DNA from: Victivallaceae bacterium
Lineage (GTDB): Bacteria; Verrucomicrobiota; Lentisphaeria; Victivallales; Victivallaceae
Direction of reading: 5' to 3'
NCBI GenBank assembly: GCA_028717165.1
Contig: JAQUOK010000247.1
Span: 1 to 5,655, forward strand
DNA: 5,655 nt
Shown: in pieces, positions 1-5,655 of the stretch
Layout: the number at the start of each line of letters is the position of its first letter
Position numbering within the stretch: position 1 is the first letter of the stretch
Translations under genes and position numbers: made by a program
The notes under the pieces: model-generated
What the model saw: the letters and a program-made list of their open reading frames with translations, nothing else
Told to the model about the DNA's origin: nothing
Database searches by the model: none

Positions 1-448
1 CGAGCCTGATGCCGTTCAGATAAATGATCGCGGCCGGATAAATAGCGTCAAAACGGAGAAATATTTTTCTGCCTTTCCAGTCTTCCGGAAGTCTGACCGT
101 TTTGACCAGCAAGGCCCCGTCGCGTTCATCGAGGTGATCCAGCGACACCCGGTTCCAGTTATGAACCGTTTGACCATGAGTTTCCGGATCGGCATAAAAA
201 ACTTTACCCGGTTGCTGAATGCGCTGAAAACCGGATAAATTATTTTCAATTCCGGAAATTTCTTTTTCTGCGAACGGATAATATTTTACCAGCCATTCCC
301 CGTTAAGACAGAAGCGGCTGTTATCCGGAACCGGGCGCAGGTGCGCCGGGGTAATAGTGGTTGTATGTCGCTCATCGAACCTGACAAGTTCCGCCTTTTC
401 AGCTTTAAGCTGTTTGTTAATAATTTTTTCACCATCAACGATCATCAT
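1..448 (-). CDS. Glycoside hydrolase family 2 protein, N-terminal fragment (runs off left edge)
   Basis: Translation from the ATG at 448 is open to the window edge, giving 149 residues with no stop. Residues about 47-53 (CLNGEWL) and 98-149 match the N-terminal sugar-binding jelly roll of GH2 enzymes (beta-galactosidase, beta-glucuronidase, beta-mannosidase relatives). The clearest stretch is LPEDWKGRKIFLRFDAIYP followed by an IIYLNGIRL strand, equivalent to the usual 'vPedWkGk.vfLhFdGvds.a.VyvNG'. The immunoglobulin-like and TIM-barrel catalytic domains lie outside the window, so substrate specificity cannot be read. No signal peptide is present at this start (MMIVDGEKIINK), suggesting a cytoplasmic enzyme, although the first 40 residues are not typical GH2 and are unrecognised. 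The start is one of two adjacent ATGs (448 or 445) behind AAGGAAG; the second has more usual spacing. It begins 45 bp after the large secreted protein and is probably co-transcribed with it. GC is about 47%, higher than the genes upstream. Confidence 0.85.
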   Translation of the reverse strand, partial: MMIVDGEKIINKQLKAEKAELVRFDERHTTTITPAHLRPVPDNSRFCLNGEWLVKYYPFAEKEISGIENNLSGFQRIQQPGKVFYADPETHGQTVHNWNRVSLDHLDERDGALLVKTVRLPEDWKGRKIFLRFDAIYPAAIIYLNGIRL

Positions 449-451
449 TTG

Positions 452-458
452 CTTCCTT
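452..458 (-). promoter_or_regulatory. Ribosome binding site of the GH2 gene
   Basis: AAGGAAG lies three bases before the ATG at 448 and six bases before the ATG at 445. The spacing mildly favours the second ATG as the true start. The 45-bp gap around it shows no convincing promoter or terminator, which supports read-through from the gene upstream. Confidence 0.6.
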
Positions 459-493
459 AAATTCGTTTTTTATCGAAAATTTTATCTAATTAT

Positions 494-3400
494 TTACGGC
501 GAGGTCTCTGAAGCACAGCGAAAACCGACAAAATCATATGCTTCTTCCGACGGCAATCTTCGCACAAAAGCACATCGTGCTTCGATAGCCCCATCCCGCC
601 AAGACCCTCCTTTTACAATTGATTGTGAAGAAGTCCATTCGGACACATTTCCCCCCATATCATACACCCCATAGGGACTTCGATCTTTAGGGCAGGTACC
701 TACTGGCAAAACGCCCTTTGAAGATAAATTTATTTGTGACTTTTGAGACGCTAAAAAATCAAATACACCTCCACTATCCATTCCAAAAGGTAATTCTCTT
801 TTGCTCCATGGCCAAGTTCTTCCATCCAGCCCTCTTGACGCCTTTTCCCATTCTTCAGAAGTAGGCAGCCTCTTACCTTTCCATGCCGCATAAAGTTCCG
901 CATCTTTTAGTGTAACTCCCACAACAGGACATCGCTCTGTTCCCCTTGGAGGAACTTTCCCGCCCCAGCGGTCAGGATGGAGATGTCCAGTCGCTTTTAC
1001 AAATTCAGCATAGTCCTGATTTGTTACTTCGAAAATATCAATCCAAAATTCTGGCAAGTGCACTGTCTTCGGAACTTCATTTTTGAACTCTTTTCCGCTT
1101 GAACCGAAAATATGATCCCAAAGGTCACGTTCTTTATCACTTGTGCCTAGGAAAAAATTGCCTGAAGGTATTCGTACCATTCCCTTGTGCGGTTCTGGTT
1201 TTTTGTCCAGGGTAGTATTTAAGGGTTTTTCTGGTTTATTGTCTGATATTGACAAACCCGAATATGAAGTTCCTGAACTGACATTAATCAAACTAATAAT
1301 GGAATTAATTAAAGAGAGTCGCCAATTATCATAACAATTTACACCTCCTTTGAAATGACCCAGAATCCAGTCTGTTCCATTATTCTTGCTGTAGTCAACA
1401 TGAATTTCAGCTCGTAATTTATCCAATACTTTTCGAGCTTTATTGAAAGCGGCATGATATGCGGCATCTTTTATTTCAGTATTTTCTTTTTTCAACATTT
1501 CTTCCAGAGTACGCCAATAACGATAATCGTCTGCGCCTTCACGCCAGATTTCCCAGTAATATTGAGGATAAGGTTCTCCCGAAGGGGACGCTTTTGTATA
1601 AGAAAAAAATCCGTTATGTTCAAGTAAATTATTATAAGGATTTCCGCAAGTATAACGATACCATTCGGCATAACAACCAGAGCCGCCGGCGCGGGCGAGA
1701 TAAAATCCTACGCCAAAACGCCCCCACCAAACGGTACCCCCGTACAGCAACCAACGATGAGTACGAGATAAATCCATTGCTTTCTTTAAATTTAAAGGAT
1801 CAAGGCCGCTTTCAGTCACAATAAATGGAAGGAATCGGGCTGTTCGTTCAATCTGTTTTTCATTACTGCAACGAGAAGAAAACTTTAATGAAGGAAAGCG
1901 TTTTGTAAGACGTTTCAACATATCGACTTCTATATCGTTGTAACCAGTTTCTCCGCCCACCTCATAAATCAATGGCGGCCAATTTTGCTTTTTGCGAATA
2001 CGTTCAACTTCCTCATAGAAAGCGAAAAGAGCCCGATAATACTCGTCAGTTCCTATTTTCCAGCCATTAATCGAAGTCGTTCTTTTTAGTGGATAAGTAA
2101 AAGGATAGGCCATAAAAAAGATATAGCCATCAAGTTTCACTTTTTTGAAAGCTTTGGCGTAAATATCAAATACAGTAGTATCCAGATCTACTTTTATTTG
2201 CCCATCCGGCAAGACGTTTACATCCTTGAGGGTTTGTATATATCCCCAGTCTGCGAAATACAGACCTACGCTATCATAACCGTGTTCTTTTATATCCTGG
2301 AAATCCGCCTCTACTCTCCTTTTCAGTTCTACCGGATCAGTAAGACAATAGTCCGGATTTACGTAATCGACCACACGGATTTCGTCGGAAAATTTTTCTA
2401 GAACGAAAGGCAGAACTCGAAGTTTGAACGGAATTGTTGATACAGGATGCCCTTTGGCCTTAAAAGAAAGCTTCCCATAATAGTTTCCTGGTATAGTGTC
2501 TTTGGGAATATGCACTGTAAGCCAGAAACGTTTCGCAATTCCTTTGGGAATCTTTAAGTTATGAGCATTCCACTCCGTAATATGACCCGGACCAATATTA
2601 TATAAAGCATTTTCGTTGGAAGCAACGAGATTAGGTAATTGGCGTTCCACACGAATTTTTACTATTGAAGGTGATAAAACATTTTTTGTTTCCTTAGCAC
2701 TGAATGGAGAAATATTTATCCTGATATCATCCAAATCCGTTATTGCTTTTACACAAAGAGTGGCTGGTTCATATTCATTCCGGGCAGCAACAACAGATAT
2801 TGCATTTCTTTCAGTAAGAACTTCTTCCGGTCTTGGAGAACTGCCAGGGAAAATTGCTTTCATGTAGTTTCTGGTAAAAAGGATGTATCCTTGTTTACGG
2901 TATTTATTCACTAATTCAGGGCGTTCCCATTCTTCAATGGGAATTTGCCTTCGCCGTTTGACGGTTTCCCATTGTTTTTTTCTTTCTTTCCGCAGAGAAA
3001 CTATTCGTTCATCCATTTCTTTTTTTCTGTCTTCAGGATAGATTATCATTGCCGCAAGCGGAACAGCATTATTTCTCGCTTTAAAAAATGCGCCATAATA
3101 AGAATGAGCTTCAGGTGTACATTTTATATAAAGACTTCCATTTTGAGGAGAACCGGTTAATACTACTTCAAACATTCCGGAATCAACAAATTTTTCCCAT
3201 ATATTTTCAGCAGTATATGAAGATCCATAGTCCTGATAGCGATCCTGAAAATAGTTTTTGTAAAACTCCTGCCTGGATAAATCGAAATTCTTTCTTTCTC
3301 CGTTTGAGACGGAAATTTCCATTCCCCTGTCCCGAGGATAAATATAGTAACTAAACAACATCCAAATCCGGTAACGTCCCGGAGGCACATTTACCTTGAA

Positions 3401-3715
3401 GGTCATAGATGACTGGCAAGGTTTGCCATAATCAGTTTTAATGCCCACAAAATCAATAGCCAAATCATCCAGAGCGGCAGTAAGTACATTATTAGGATGA
3501 AGAACACTTCTTAATTTTCCGCTATCTTCCCAGCCAAATCCGGCGGAAGGAGTATAACGTGTTGTTTCTGTAACCAAAGTAAATCCTGGCCAAACAATTG
3601 AATTTCCAGAACCAAAATCAAAATAACGCACAGTCTTATCCGCCGTAAAAGATAACGGACAACACAATAGGTTCAAAAATAAAAACAGCATTGTTACGAA
3701 TATTCTTTTTAACAT
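494..3715 (-). CDS. Secreted modular glycan-active protein: galactose-binding-like, GH123/DUF4091-like and FGE-like (SUMF1) domains
   Basis: A 1073-residue exported protein. Residues 1-25 are a signal peptide (MLKRIF, a hydrophobic core, cleavage near SFTA). Residues about 28-226 resemble the galactose-binding-like jelly roll found N-terminal in agarase and YxiM-esterase-type proteins (YFDFGSG, then WPGFTLV, then GFGWE). Residues 227-275 are a highly charged, probably helical linker. Residues about 295-437 form a beta-sandwich ending in IPGNYYGKLSFKAKG, as in GH123/DUF4091 proteins. Residues about 440-800 form the barrel, with a Trp/Gly-rich segment at 659-687 and the family hallmark WEIWREGADDYRYW at 721-734. 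GH123 enzymes are beta-N-acetylgalactosaminidases, but the usual Asp-Glu pair appears here as Gly588-Glu589, so activity is uncertain. After a loose linker, residues 845-1070 are an FGE-sulfatase fold: LPTSEEWEKASRG (950-962), DMGGNVSEW (1019-1027), KGGSW (1035-1039) and VGFR (1063-1066). The C-x4-C copper site of aerobic FGE is absent, so this part is probably binding or structural. The start is supported by AAGGGAAG at good spacing. Confidence 0.9.
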   Translation of the reverse strand: MLKRIFVTMLFLFLNLLCCPLSFTADKTVRYFDFGSGNSIVWPGFTLVTETTRYTPSAGFGWEDSGKLRSVLHPNNVLTAALDDLAIDFVGIKTDYGKPCQSSMTFKVNVPPGRYRIWMLFSYYIYPRDRGMEISVSNGERKNFDLSRQEFYKNYFQDRYQDYGSSYTAENIWEKFVDSGMFEVVLTGSPQNGSLYIKCTPEAHSYYGAFFKARNNAVPLAAMIIYPEDRKKEMDERIVSLRKERKKQWETVKRRRQIPIEEWERPELVNKYRKQGYILFTRNYMKAIFPGSSPRPEEVLTERNAISVVAARNEYEPATLCVKAITDLDDIRINISPFSAKETKNVLSPSIVKIRVERQLPNLVASNENALYNIGPGHITEWNAHNLKIPKGIAKRFWLTVHIPKDTIPGNYYGKLSFKAKGHPVSTIPFKLRVLPFVLEKFSDEIRVVDYVNPDYCLTDPVELKRRVEADFQDIKEHGYDSVGLYFADWGYIQTLKDVNVLPDGQIKVDLDTTVFDIYAKAFKKVKLDGYIFFMAYPFTYPLKRTTSINGWKIGTDEYYRALFAFYEEVERIRKKQNWPPLIYEVGGETGYNDIEVDMLKRLTKRFPSLKFSSRCSNEKQIERTARFLPFIVTESGLDPLNLKKAMDLSRTHRWLLYGGTVWWGRFGVGFYLARAGGSGCYAEWYRYTCGNPYNNLLEHNGFFSYTKASPSGEPYPQYYWEIWREGADDYRYWRTLEEMLKKENTEIKDAAYHAAFNKARKVLDKLRAEIHVDYSKNNGTDWILGHFKGGVNCYDNWRLSLINSIISLINVSSGTSYSGLSISDNKPEKPLNTTLDKKPEPHKGMVRIPSGNFFLGTSDKERDLWDHIFGSSGKEFKNEVPKTVHLPEFWIDIFEVTNQDYAEFVKATGHLHPDRWGGKVPPRGTERCPVVGVTLKDAELYAAWKGKRLPTSEEWEKASRGLDGRTWPWSKRELPFGMDSGGVFDFLASQKSQINLSSKGVLPVGTCPKDRSPYGVYDMGGNVSEWTSSQSIVKGGSWRDGAIEARCAFVRRLPSEEAYDFVGFRCASETSP

Positions 3716-3722
3716 AATTGTT

Positions 3723-3730
3723 CTTCCCTT
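3723..3730 (-). promoter_or_regulatory. Ribosome binding site of the large modular protein gene
   Basis: AAGGGAAG sits seven bases before the ATG at 3715, a normal distance. Together with the signal peptide that begins at this ATG, it fixes the start. Confidence 0.65.
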
Positions 3731-3753
3731 GAATCCGTAATTTTTCCGGATTC
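3731..3753 (-). repeat. Perfect 7-bp inverted repeat, possible 5' leader hairpin
   Basis: GAATCCG (3731-3737) and CGGATTC (3747-3753) are perfect reverse complements with a 9-base loop. In the minus-strand transcript the hairpin would end immediately before the Shine-Dalgarno AAGGGAAG. It is not followed by a U-run on the minus strand, so it is unlikely to be an intrinsic terminator for the gene upstream. It may be a leader structure that tunes translation or mRNA stability, or a protein-binding site. Confidence 0.4.
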
Positions 3754-3766
3754 TATTTTATTTATA

Positions 3767-3797
3767 TACAATATCATAAATAAGTTGACATATTGTA
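3767..3797. repeat. Inverted repeat with 8-bp arms, candidate operator
   Basis: TACAATAT (3767-3774) and ATATTGTA (3790-3797) are exact reverse complements separated by 15 bases, so equivalent points of the arms are 23 bp apart, about two helical turns. It lies in the only sizeable gap of the window, about 50-80 bp before the start of the large modular gene, where a promoter would be expected. It could be a paired half-site for a dimeric regulator or an AU-rich hairpin. No good -35/-10 pair could be picked beside it, and the AT-rich context raises the odds of a chance match. Confidence 0.35.
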
Positions 3798-3881
3798 CCT
3801 GAACAAGAGTCTATTTAATGGCGCTTTATCAATTTGTTTTGTTGTCTTAGCTGTACCATACATTTTTCATAACAAGCTTGG

Positions 3882-4478
3882 TTAAGGAGGAAGTCTGCTG
3901 GCATTAACATCGTCAAGGTAAACAATTATTTGTTTCCCCGGGGTTATATTGCCAGCAATATGAAGATACCAGCCTTGAAAATAATTATTGTTGGGGTTCC
4001 AATTCTTTTCGTCTATTATATCATAAAGATTTTGTTCGAAATACAACCAGCCATTCTTGGTATTAATCTTAGGTAGCCAAAGATTGGCCTGGAATTTTCC
4101 TGCAAAAAGCATATCCCACCCCAATTTGATTGTGAGACCAGAACTTTTCTCTATAAATAAATAGCCGGATAGATACAACGGGTTAGTAACTAAAGGAGGC
4201 GGGGATAAAGCAGGACTATGCATATAGAAATATTTCCCTGACTTGGTAAAAGTTATATCTATCTTTAGAGATTTTTTCCCCGAATAATATCTCTCATTTG
4301 TTAAACCCTTAAAGTTTATAGTATAACCATTCTTAAGTGAATTATCTTTTACCCAAAATCGAAGGTCATCAGTTTTTTCAAAGTTATTAGAATAAAAAAG
4401 TCCCTTCTCTTTACCGTAAAGAGATAATTGGCTAAACAACACTAAAACTACCCCCAGCAGCACGCTTTTTTTAAACAT
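3882..4478 (-). CDS. Small secreted beta-sandwich (carbohydrate-binding-module-like) protein
   Basis: This 198-residue protein opens with a clear signal peptide: MFKKS, a hydrophobic core of VLLGVVLVLF, and cleavage near residue 22 (LYG/KEKG). The mature part reads as a single jelly-roll domain. It begins with FYSNNFE (28-34), has a YYSGKKSLKIDI segment (64-75) typical of CBM4/9/16-like and galactose-binding-like folds, then a WLYFEQNLYD strand (144-153), and ends with GWYLHIAG and IIVYLDDV (184-191), the usual last strand with its acidic pair. Aromatic residues are plentiful, as in glycan binders. No catalytic motif is seen. The frame is also open from an ATG at 4517, but that would overlap the preceding gene by 23 bp, lacks a ribosome binding site and would bury the signal peptide, so 4478 is chosen. 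It starts 16 bp after the pseudopilin gene and is surely co-transcribed with it. The specific ligand is unknown; the family call is by motif pattern only. Confidence 0.8.
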   Translation of the reverse strand: MFKKSVLLGVVLVLFSQLSLYGKEKGLFYSNNFEKTDDLRFWVKDNSLKNGYTINFKGLTNERYYSGKKSLKIDITFTKSGKYFYMHSPALSPPPLVTNPLYLSGYLFIEKSSGLTIKLGWDMLFAGKFQANLWLPKINTKNGWLYFEQNLYDIIDEKNWNPNNNYFQGWYLHIAGNITPGKQIIVYLDDVNASRLPP

Positions 4479-4482
4479 AATG

Positions 4483-4489
4483 CTCTCTT
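4483..4489 (-). promoter_or_regulatory. Weak ribosome binding site that decides the start at 4478
   Basis: AAGAGAG lies four bases before the ATG at 4478. No purine-rich site precedes the alternative in-frame ATG at 4517, where the upstream bases read GTAGAACAAA. The site is weak, and translational coupling with the pseudopilin stop at 4495, six bases upstream of it, may help initiation. Confidence 0.5.
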
Positions 4490-4494
4490 GCTTT

Positions 4495-5124
4495 TTATAA
4501 ATTAACCACAGTTCCATTTTGTTCTACAACTTTCGTTGCGCCTATTTCCTTTAATTCTGTTTTTACGCAACCTTTTGTGTGCCCATCAGCGAACAAAACA
4601 TTAGCTACACCTACATGCCGGATATGAATATTTTTTAAATCGCAATTAAAAGCCTGATATCCGCTGGTTGATGTATCTGCGAAAAGGAGAAAATTAGAAA
4701 GAGCACCTATTTTATACAAACGTAAATAATTTATATACGGTGCAGAAAAAAGAAGATATTGCGAAGGAACTTTATTCGGGTCTATTATTCCGTATGTTTG
4801 ATAATCATAATGGACTTTAGGAGGGTAAGAGGGACAGCGAATAATTTCTTTACTTCCTCTCAAATAATTGTTCGTATAAAGAATTCCATGCCAAGTTTTC
4901 TCCCTTTTGCCATCCCAACTGTAAATAAGTATATTTCCATCCCATTCATTAGCGTATGTCATCTCCGCCAATCCTATTTGTTTCAAGTTATTCATACATA
5001 CTGCCTGTCTACCTTTTTCACGTGCTTTGTTCAATGCCGGCAGCAGCATTGAAGCGAGGATTGCGATGATCGCGATCACGACGAGCAATTCGATGAGTGT
5101 GAAAATTTTGTGTTTCGAATTCAT
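4495..5124 (-). CDS. Pseudopilin-like protein with prepilin N-terminal motif and C-terminal H-X9-DG
   Basis: This 209-residue protein begins with a short basic leader (MNSKHKI), followed by the type IV pilin/type II secretion pseudopilin helix starting FTLIELLVVIAIIAIL, with the conserved Glu at position +5 of the predicted mature form (E12). The segment after the helix, CMNNLKQIGLAEMTYA (43-58), and RCPSYP (96-101) are typical of the large pseudopilin families of Planctomycetes, Verrucomicrobia and Lentisphaerota. His170 with Asp180-Gly181 gives the H-X9-DG signature. The protein should sit in the inner membrane with its globular part outside. Its partners are not in the window, and its function in sugar loci is unknown. 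Oddities: the residue before the predicted cleavage site is Ile7 rather than the usual Gly, and the helix-coding block has different codon use from the rest. It follows the regulator by 29 bp, suggesting co-transcription, and has a strong ribosome binding site. Confidence 0.95.
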   Translation of the reverse strand: MNSKHKIFTLIELLVVIAIIAILASMLLPALNKAREKGRQAVCMNNLKQIGLAEMTYANEWDGNILIYSWDGKREKTWHGILYTNNYLRGSKEIIRCPSYPPKVHYDYQTYGIIDPNKVPSQYLLFSAPYINYLRLYKIGALSNFLLFADTSTSGYQAFNCDLKNIHIRHVGVANVLFADGHTKGCVKTELKEIGATKVVEQNGTVVNL

Positions 5125-5129
5125 TTTGG

Positions 5130-5136
5130 ACCTCCT
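5130..5136 (-). promoter_or_regulatory. Strong ribosome binding site of the pseudopilin gene
   Basis: AGGAGGT stands five bases before the ATG at 5124. It is the best Shine-Dalgarno match in the window and suggests the pseudopilin is translated more strongly than its neighbours. Confidence 0.75.
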
Positions 5137-5153
5137 ATGATTTTTTAGAGTTA

Positions 5154-5655
5154 TTAAATACTTTTTCCTTTTACCAGAAGGTTGCTTATTAATTCAATAC
5201 CATTCGCTTTTTTATCCGAACGTAAAGCGCCGATGCACTTGGCGCAGGCGCGTCTGCCCATTTCAAAATAATTTACTTTGCTGTAGGTGAAAGCCGGCAC
5301 CAGATTTGAAAAAGTTATACCGCTGGCATAACCGAAAGCGCCGATATCCTCTCCTAATTTTATACCGGTACCGAGACAGTAAGCGTAAAATTCAGGAACT
5401 ATACTTGTAGTCGCGATAAATATTACATCTGTTTTTGTTTCGCGCCCCAAATTATTCTGCCTGAAAATATCCGCGAAATCTTCAGTTTTGAAATCGGCAA
5501 ATTCATATAAGTAATTCCGGCTTGCTTCAATATCCGCTTGTTTGAACGCCTGTAAAACCGCCTCTAACCTTTGTACATGTTTCTTGCGATCAATATCCGG
5601 CAGATAATCCGGAGTTCTAGAAATTATGTGAAGTCTTTGATAATTTCTGCTCCGG
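5154..5655 (-). CDS. LacI-type transcriptional regulator, C-terminal ligand-binding part (runs off right edge)
   Basis: The frame is open from the window edge to TAA at 5154-5156, giving 166 residues of the C-terminal part. The pattern is that of the periplasmic-binding-protein-like (PBP1) effector domain of LacI/PurR-type regulators. It includes a helix HVQRLEAVLQAF (the 'R..Gf..al' position), TDVIFIATT for the usual 'DAIfaaND', then IKLGEDIGAFGYASG for 'lrvPeDigvvGfDd', then LVPAFTYSKVNYFEMGRRA for 'l.PpLTtv..p..elG..A', and ISNLLVKGKSI near the stop. The protein ends right after the effector domain, so its DNA-binding domain must be N-terminal (LacI-HTH or GntR-type winged helix), not a C-terminal AraC domain. 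The helix-turn-helix is beyond the window. Such proteins bind a sugar and control nearby catabolic genes; here the targets are probably the downstream genes. An in-frame TTG at 5450 is only an internal codon, since the homology continues upstream of it. Confidence 0.85.
   Translation of the reverse strand, partial: RSRNYQRLHIISRTPDYLPDIDRKKHVQRLEAVLQAFKQADIEASRNYLYEFADFKTEDFADIFRQNNLGRETKTDVIFIATTSIVPEFYAYCLGTGIKLGEDIGAFGYASGITFSNLVPAFTYSKVNYFEMGRRACAKCIGALRSDKKANGIELISNLLVKGKSI

Larger units (their letters stand above)
3716..3881. other. Intergenic region, likely promoter/regulatory gap
   Basis: These 166 AT-rich bases separate the three-gene regulator-pseudopilin-secreted protein group from the modular protein and GH2 genes. 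They contain the two inverted repeats listed separately. No intrinsic terminator (GC-rich stem plus U-run on the minus strand) is visible after the gene ending at 3882. The downstream pair may therefore be a separate transcript, or may be reached by read-through. No coding stretch of note is seen on either strand. Confidence 0.45.

Noticed and set aside
16..249. Minus-strand open frame of 77 codons within the GH2 region
   Set aside because: It is out of frame with the GH2 translation, which shows clear family motifs over the same bases, and its own product resembles nothing.
459..480. Hairpin between the modular protein and GH2 genes
   Set aside because: The TTCG/CGAA pairing is only 4 bp and AT-rich, not convincing as a terminator or regulatory element.
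357..674. Plus-strand open frame of 105 codons
   Set aside because: It lies antisense across the 3' end of the modular protein gene and the start of GH2. It has no ribosome binding site or recognisable motif.
1459..1824. Plus-strand open frame of 121 codons
   Set aside because: It is antisense to the strongly supported GH123-like barrel; its composition is that of a shadow frame.
3653..3715. Lipoprotein signal (LLCC) in the modular protein leader
   Set aside because: The residue before the first cysteine is Leu rather than Ala or Gly, and a normal signal peptidase I site follows at SFTA, so ordinary export is preferred.
3754..3780. Promoter for the modular protein gene (TATAAA or TAAAAT on the minus strand)
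   Set aside because: The -10-like boxes have no acceptable -35 partner at 16-18 bases, and AT-rich sequence gives such boxes by chance. Promoter motifs of this lineage are also uncertain.
3841..3881. Intrinsic terminator after the small secreted protein gene
   Set aside because: Only 4-bp complementarities are found and there is no U-run on the minus strand.
4479..4517. Upstream ATG extending the small secreted protein by 13 residues
   Set aside because: It lacks a ribosome binding site, overlaps the pseudopilin gene and would place the signal peptide internally.

Overview
This window carries five protein genes, all on the minus strand, so the biological order runs from the right-hand edge to the left. 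That order is: the C-terminal part of a LacI-type sugar-responsive regulator (cut by the right edge), a pseudopilin-like protein of the H-X9-DG type, a small secreted beta-sandwich protein, a very large secreted three-part protein (galactose-binding-like domain, GH123/DUF4091-like domain, formylglycine-generating-enzyme-like domain), and the N-terminal part of a glycoside hydrolase family 2 enzyme (cut by the left edge). No RNA gene, insertion sequence, CRISPR array or origin was seen.

The likely source is a member of the PVC superphylum, most probably Lentisphaerota (Victivallis-like). This is inferred from the FTLIELLVVIAIIAIL pseudopilin with a C-terminal H-X9-DG motif sitting beside a PBP1-type regulator and secreted carbohydrate-active proteins. 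From general knowledge, that arrangement is repeated many times in such genomes. Base composition is moderate: the GH2 fragment is about 47% GC and much of the pseudopilin body is near 35%. The window alone cannot fix the genus.

Layout from right to left: 5655-5154 regulator; 29 bp gap; 5124-4495 pseudopilin with a strong AGGAGGT ribosome binding site; 16 bp gap; 4478-3882 small secreted protein; 166 bp gap holding an 8-bp-arm inverted repeat and a 7-bp hairpin; 3715-494 large modular protein; 45 bp gap; 448-1 GH2. The first three genes are tightly packed and probably form one transcript. The last two probably form a second unit, or the distal part of the same one, with the 166 bp gap as the only place with room for a promoter or operator.

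Read together, this looks like a small polysaccharide or glycan utilisation locus. The regulator would sense a sugar. The secreted modular protein and the small beta-sandwich protein would bind and process a glycan outside the cytoplasm. The GH2 enzyme, which shows no signal peptide at its apparent start, would act on products inside the cell. The role of the pseudopilin is unknown. The most unusual items are the modular protein's architecture, the lack of canonical catalytic residues at two of its sites, and an abrupt codon-usage break inside the pseudopilin gene.
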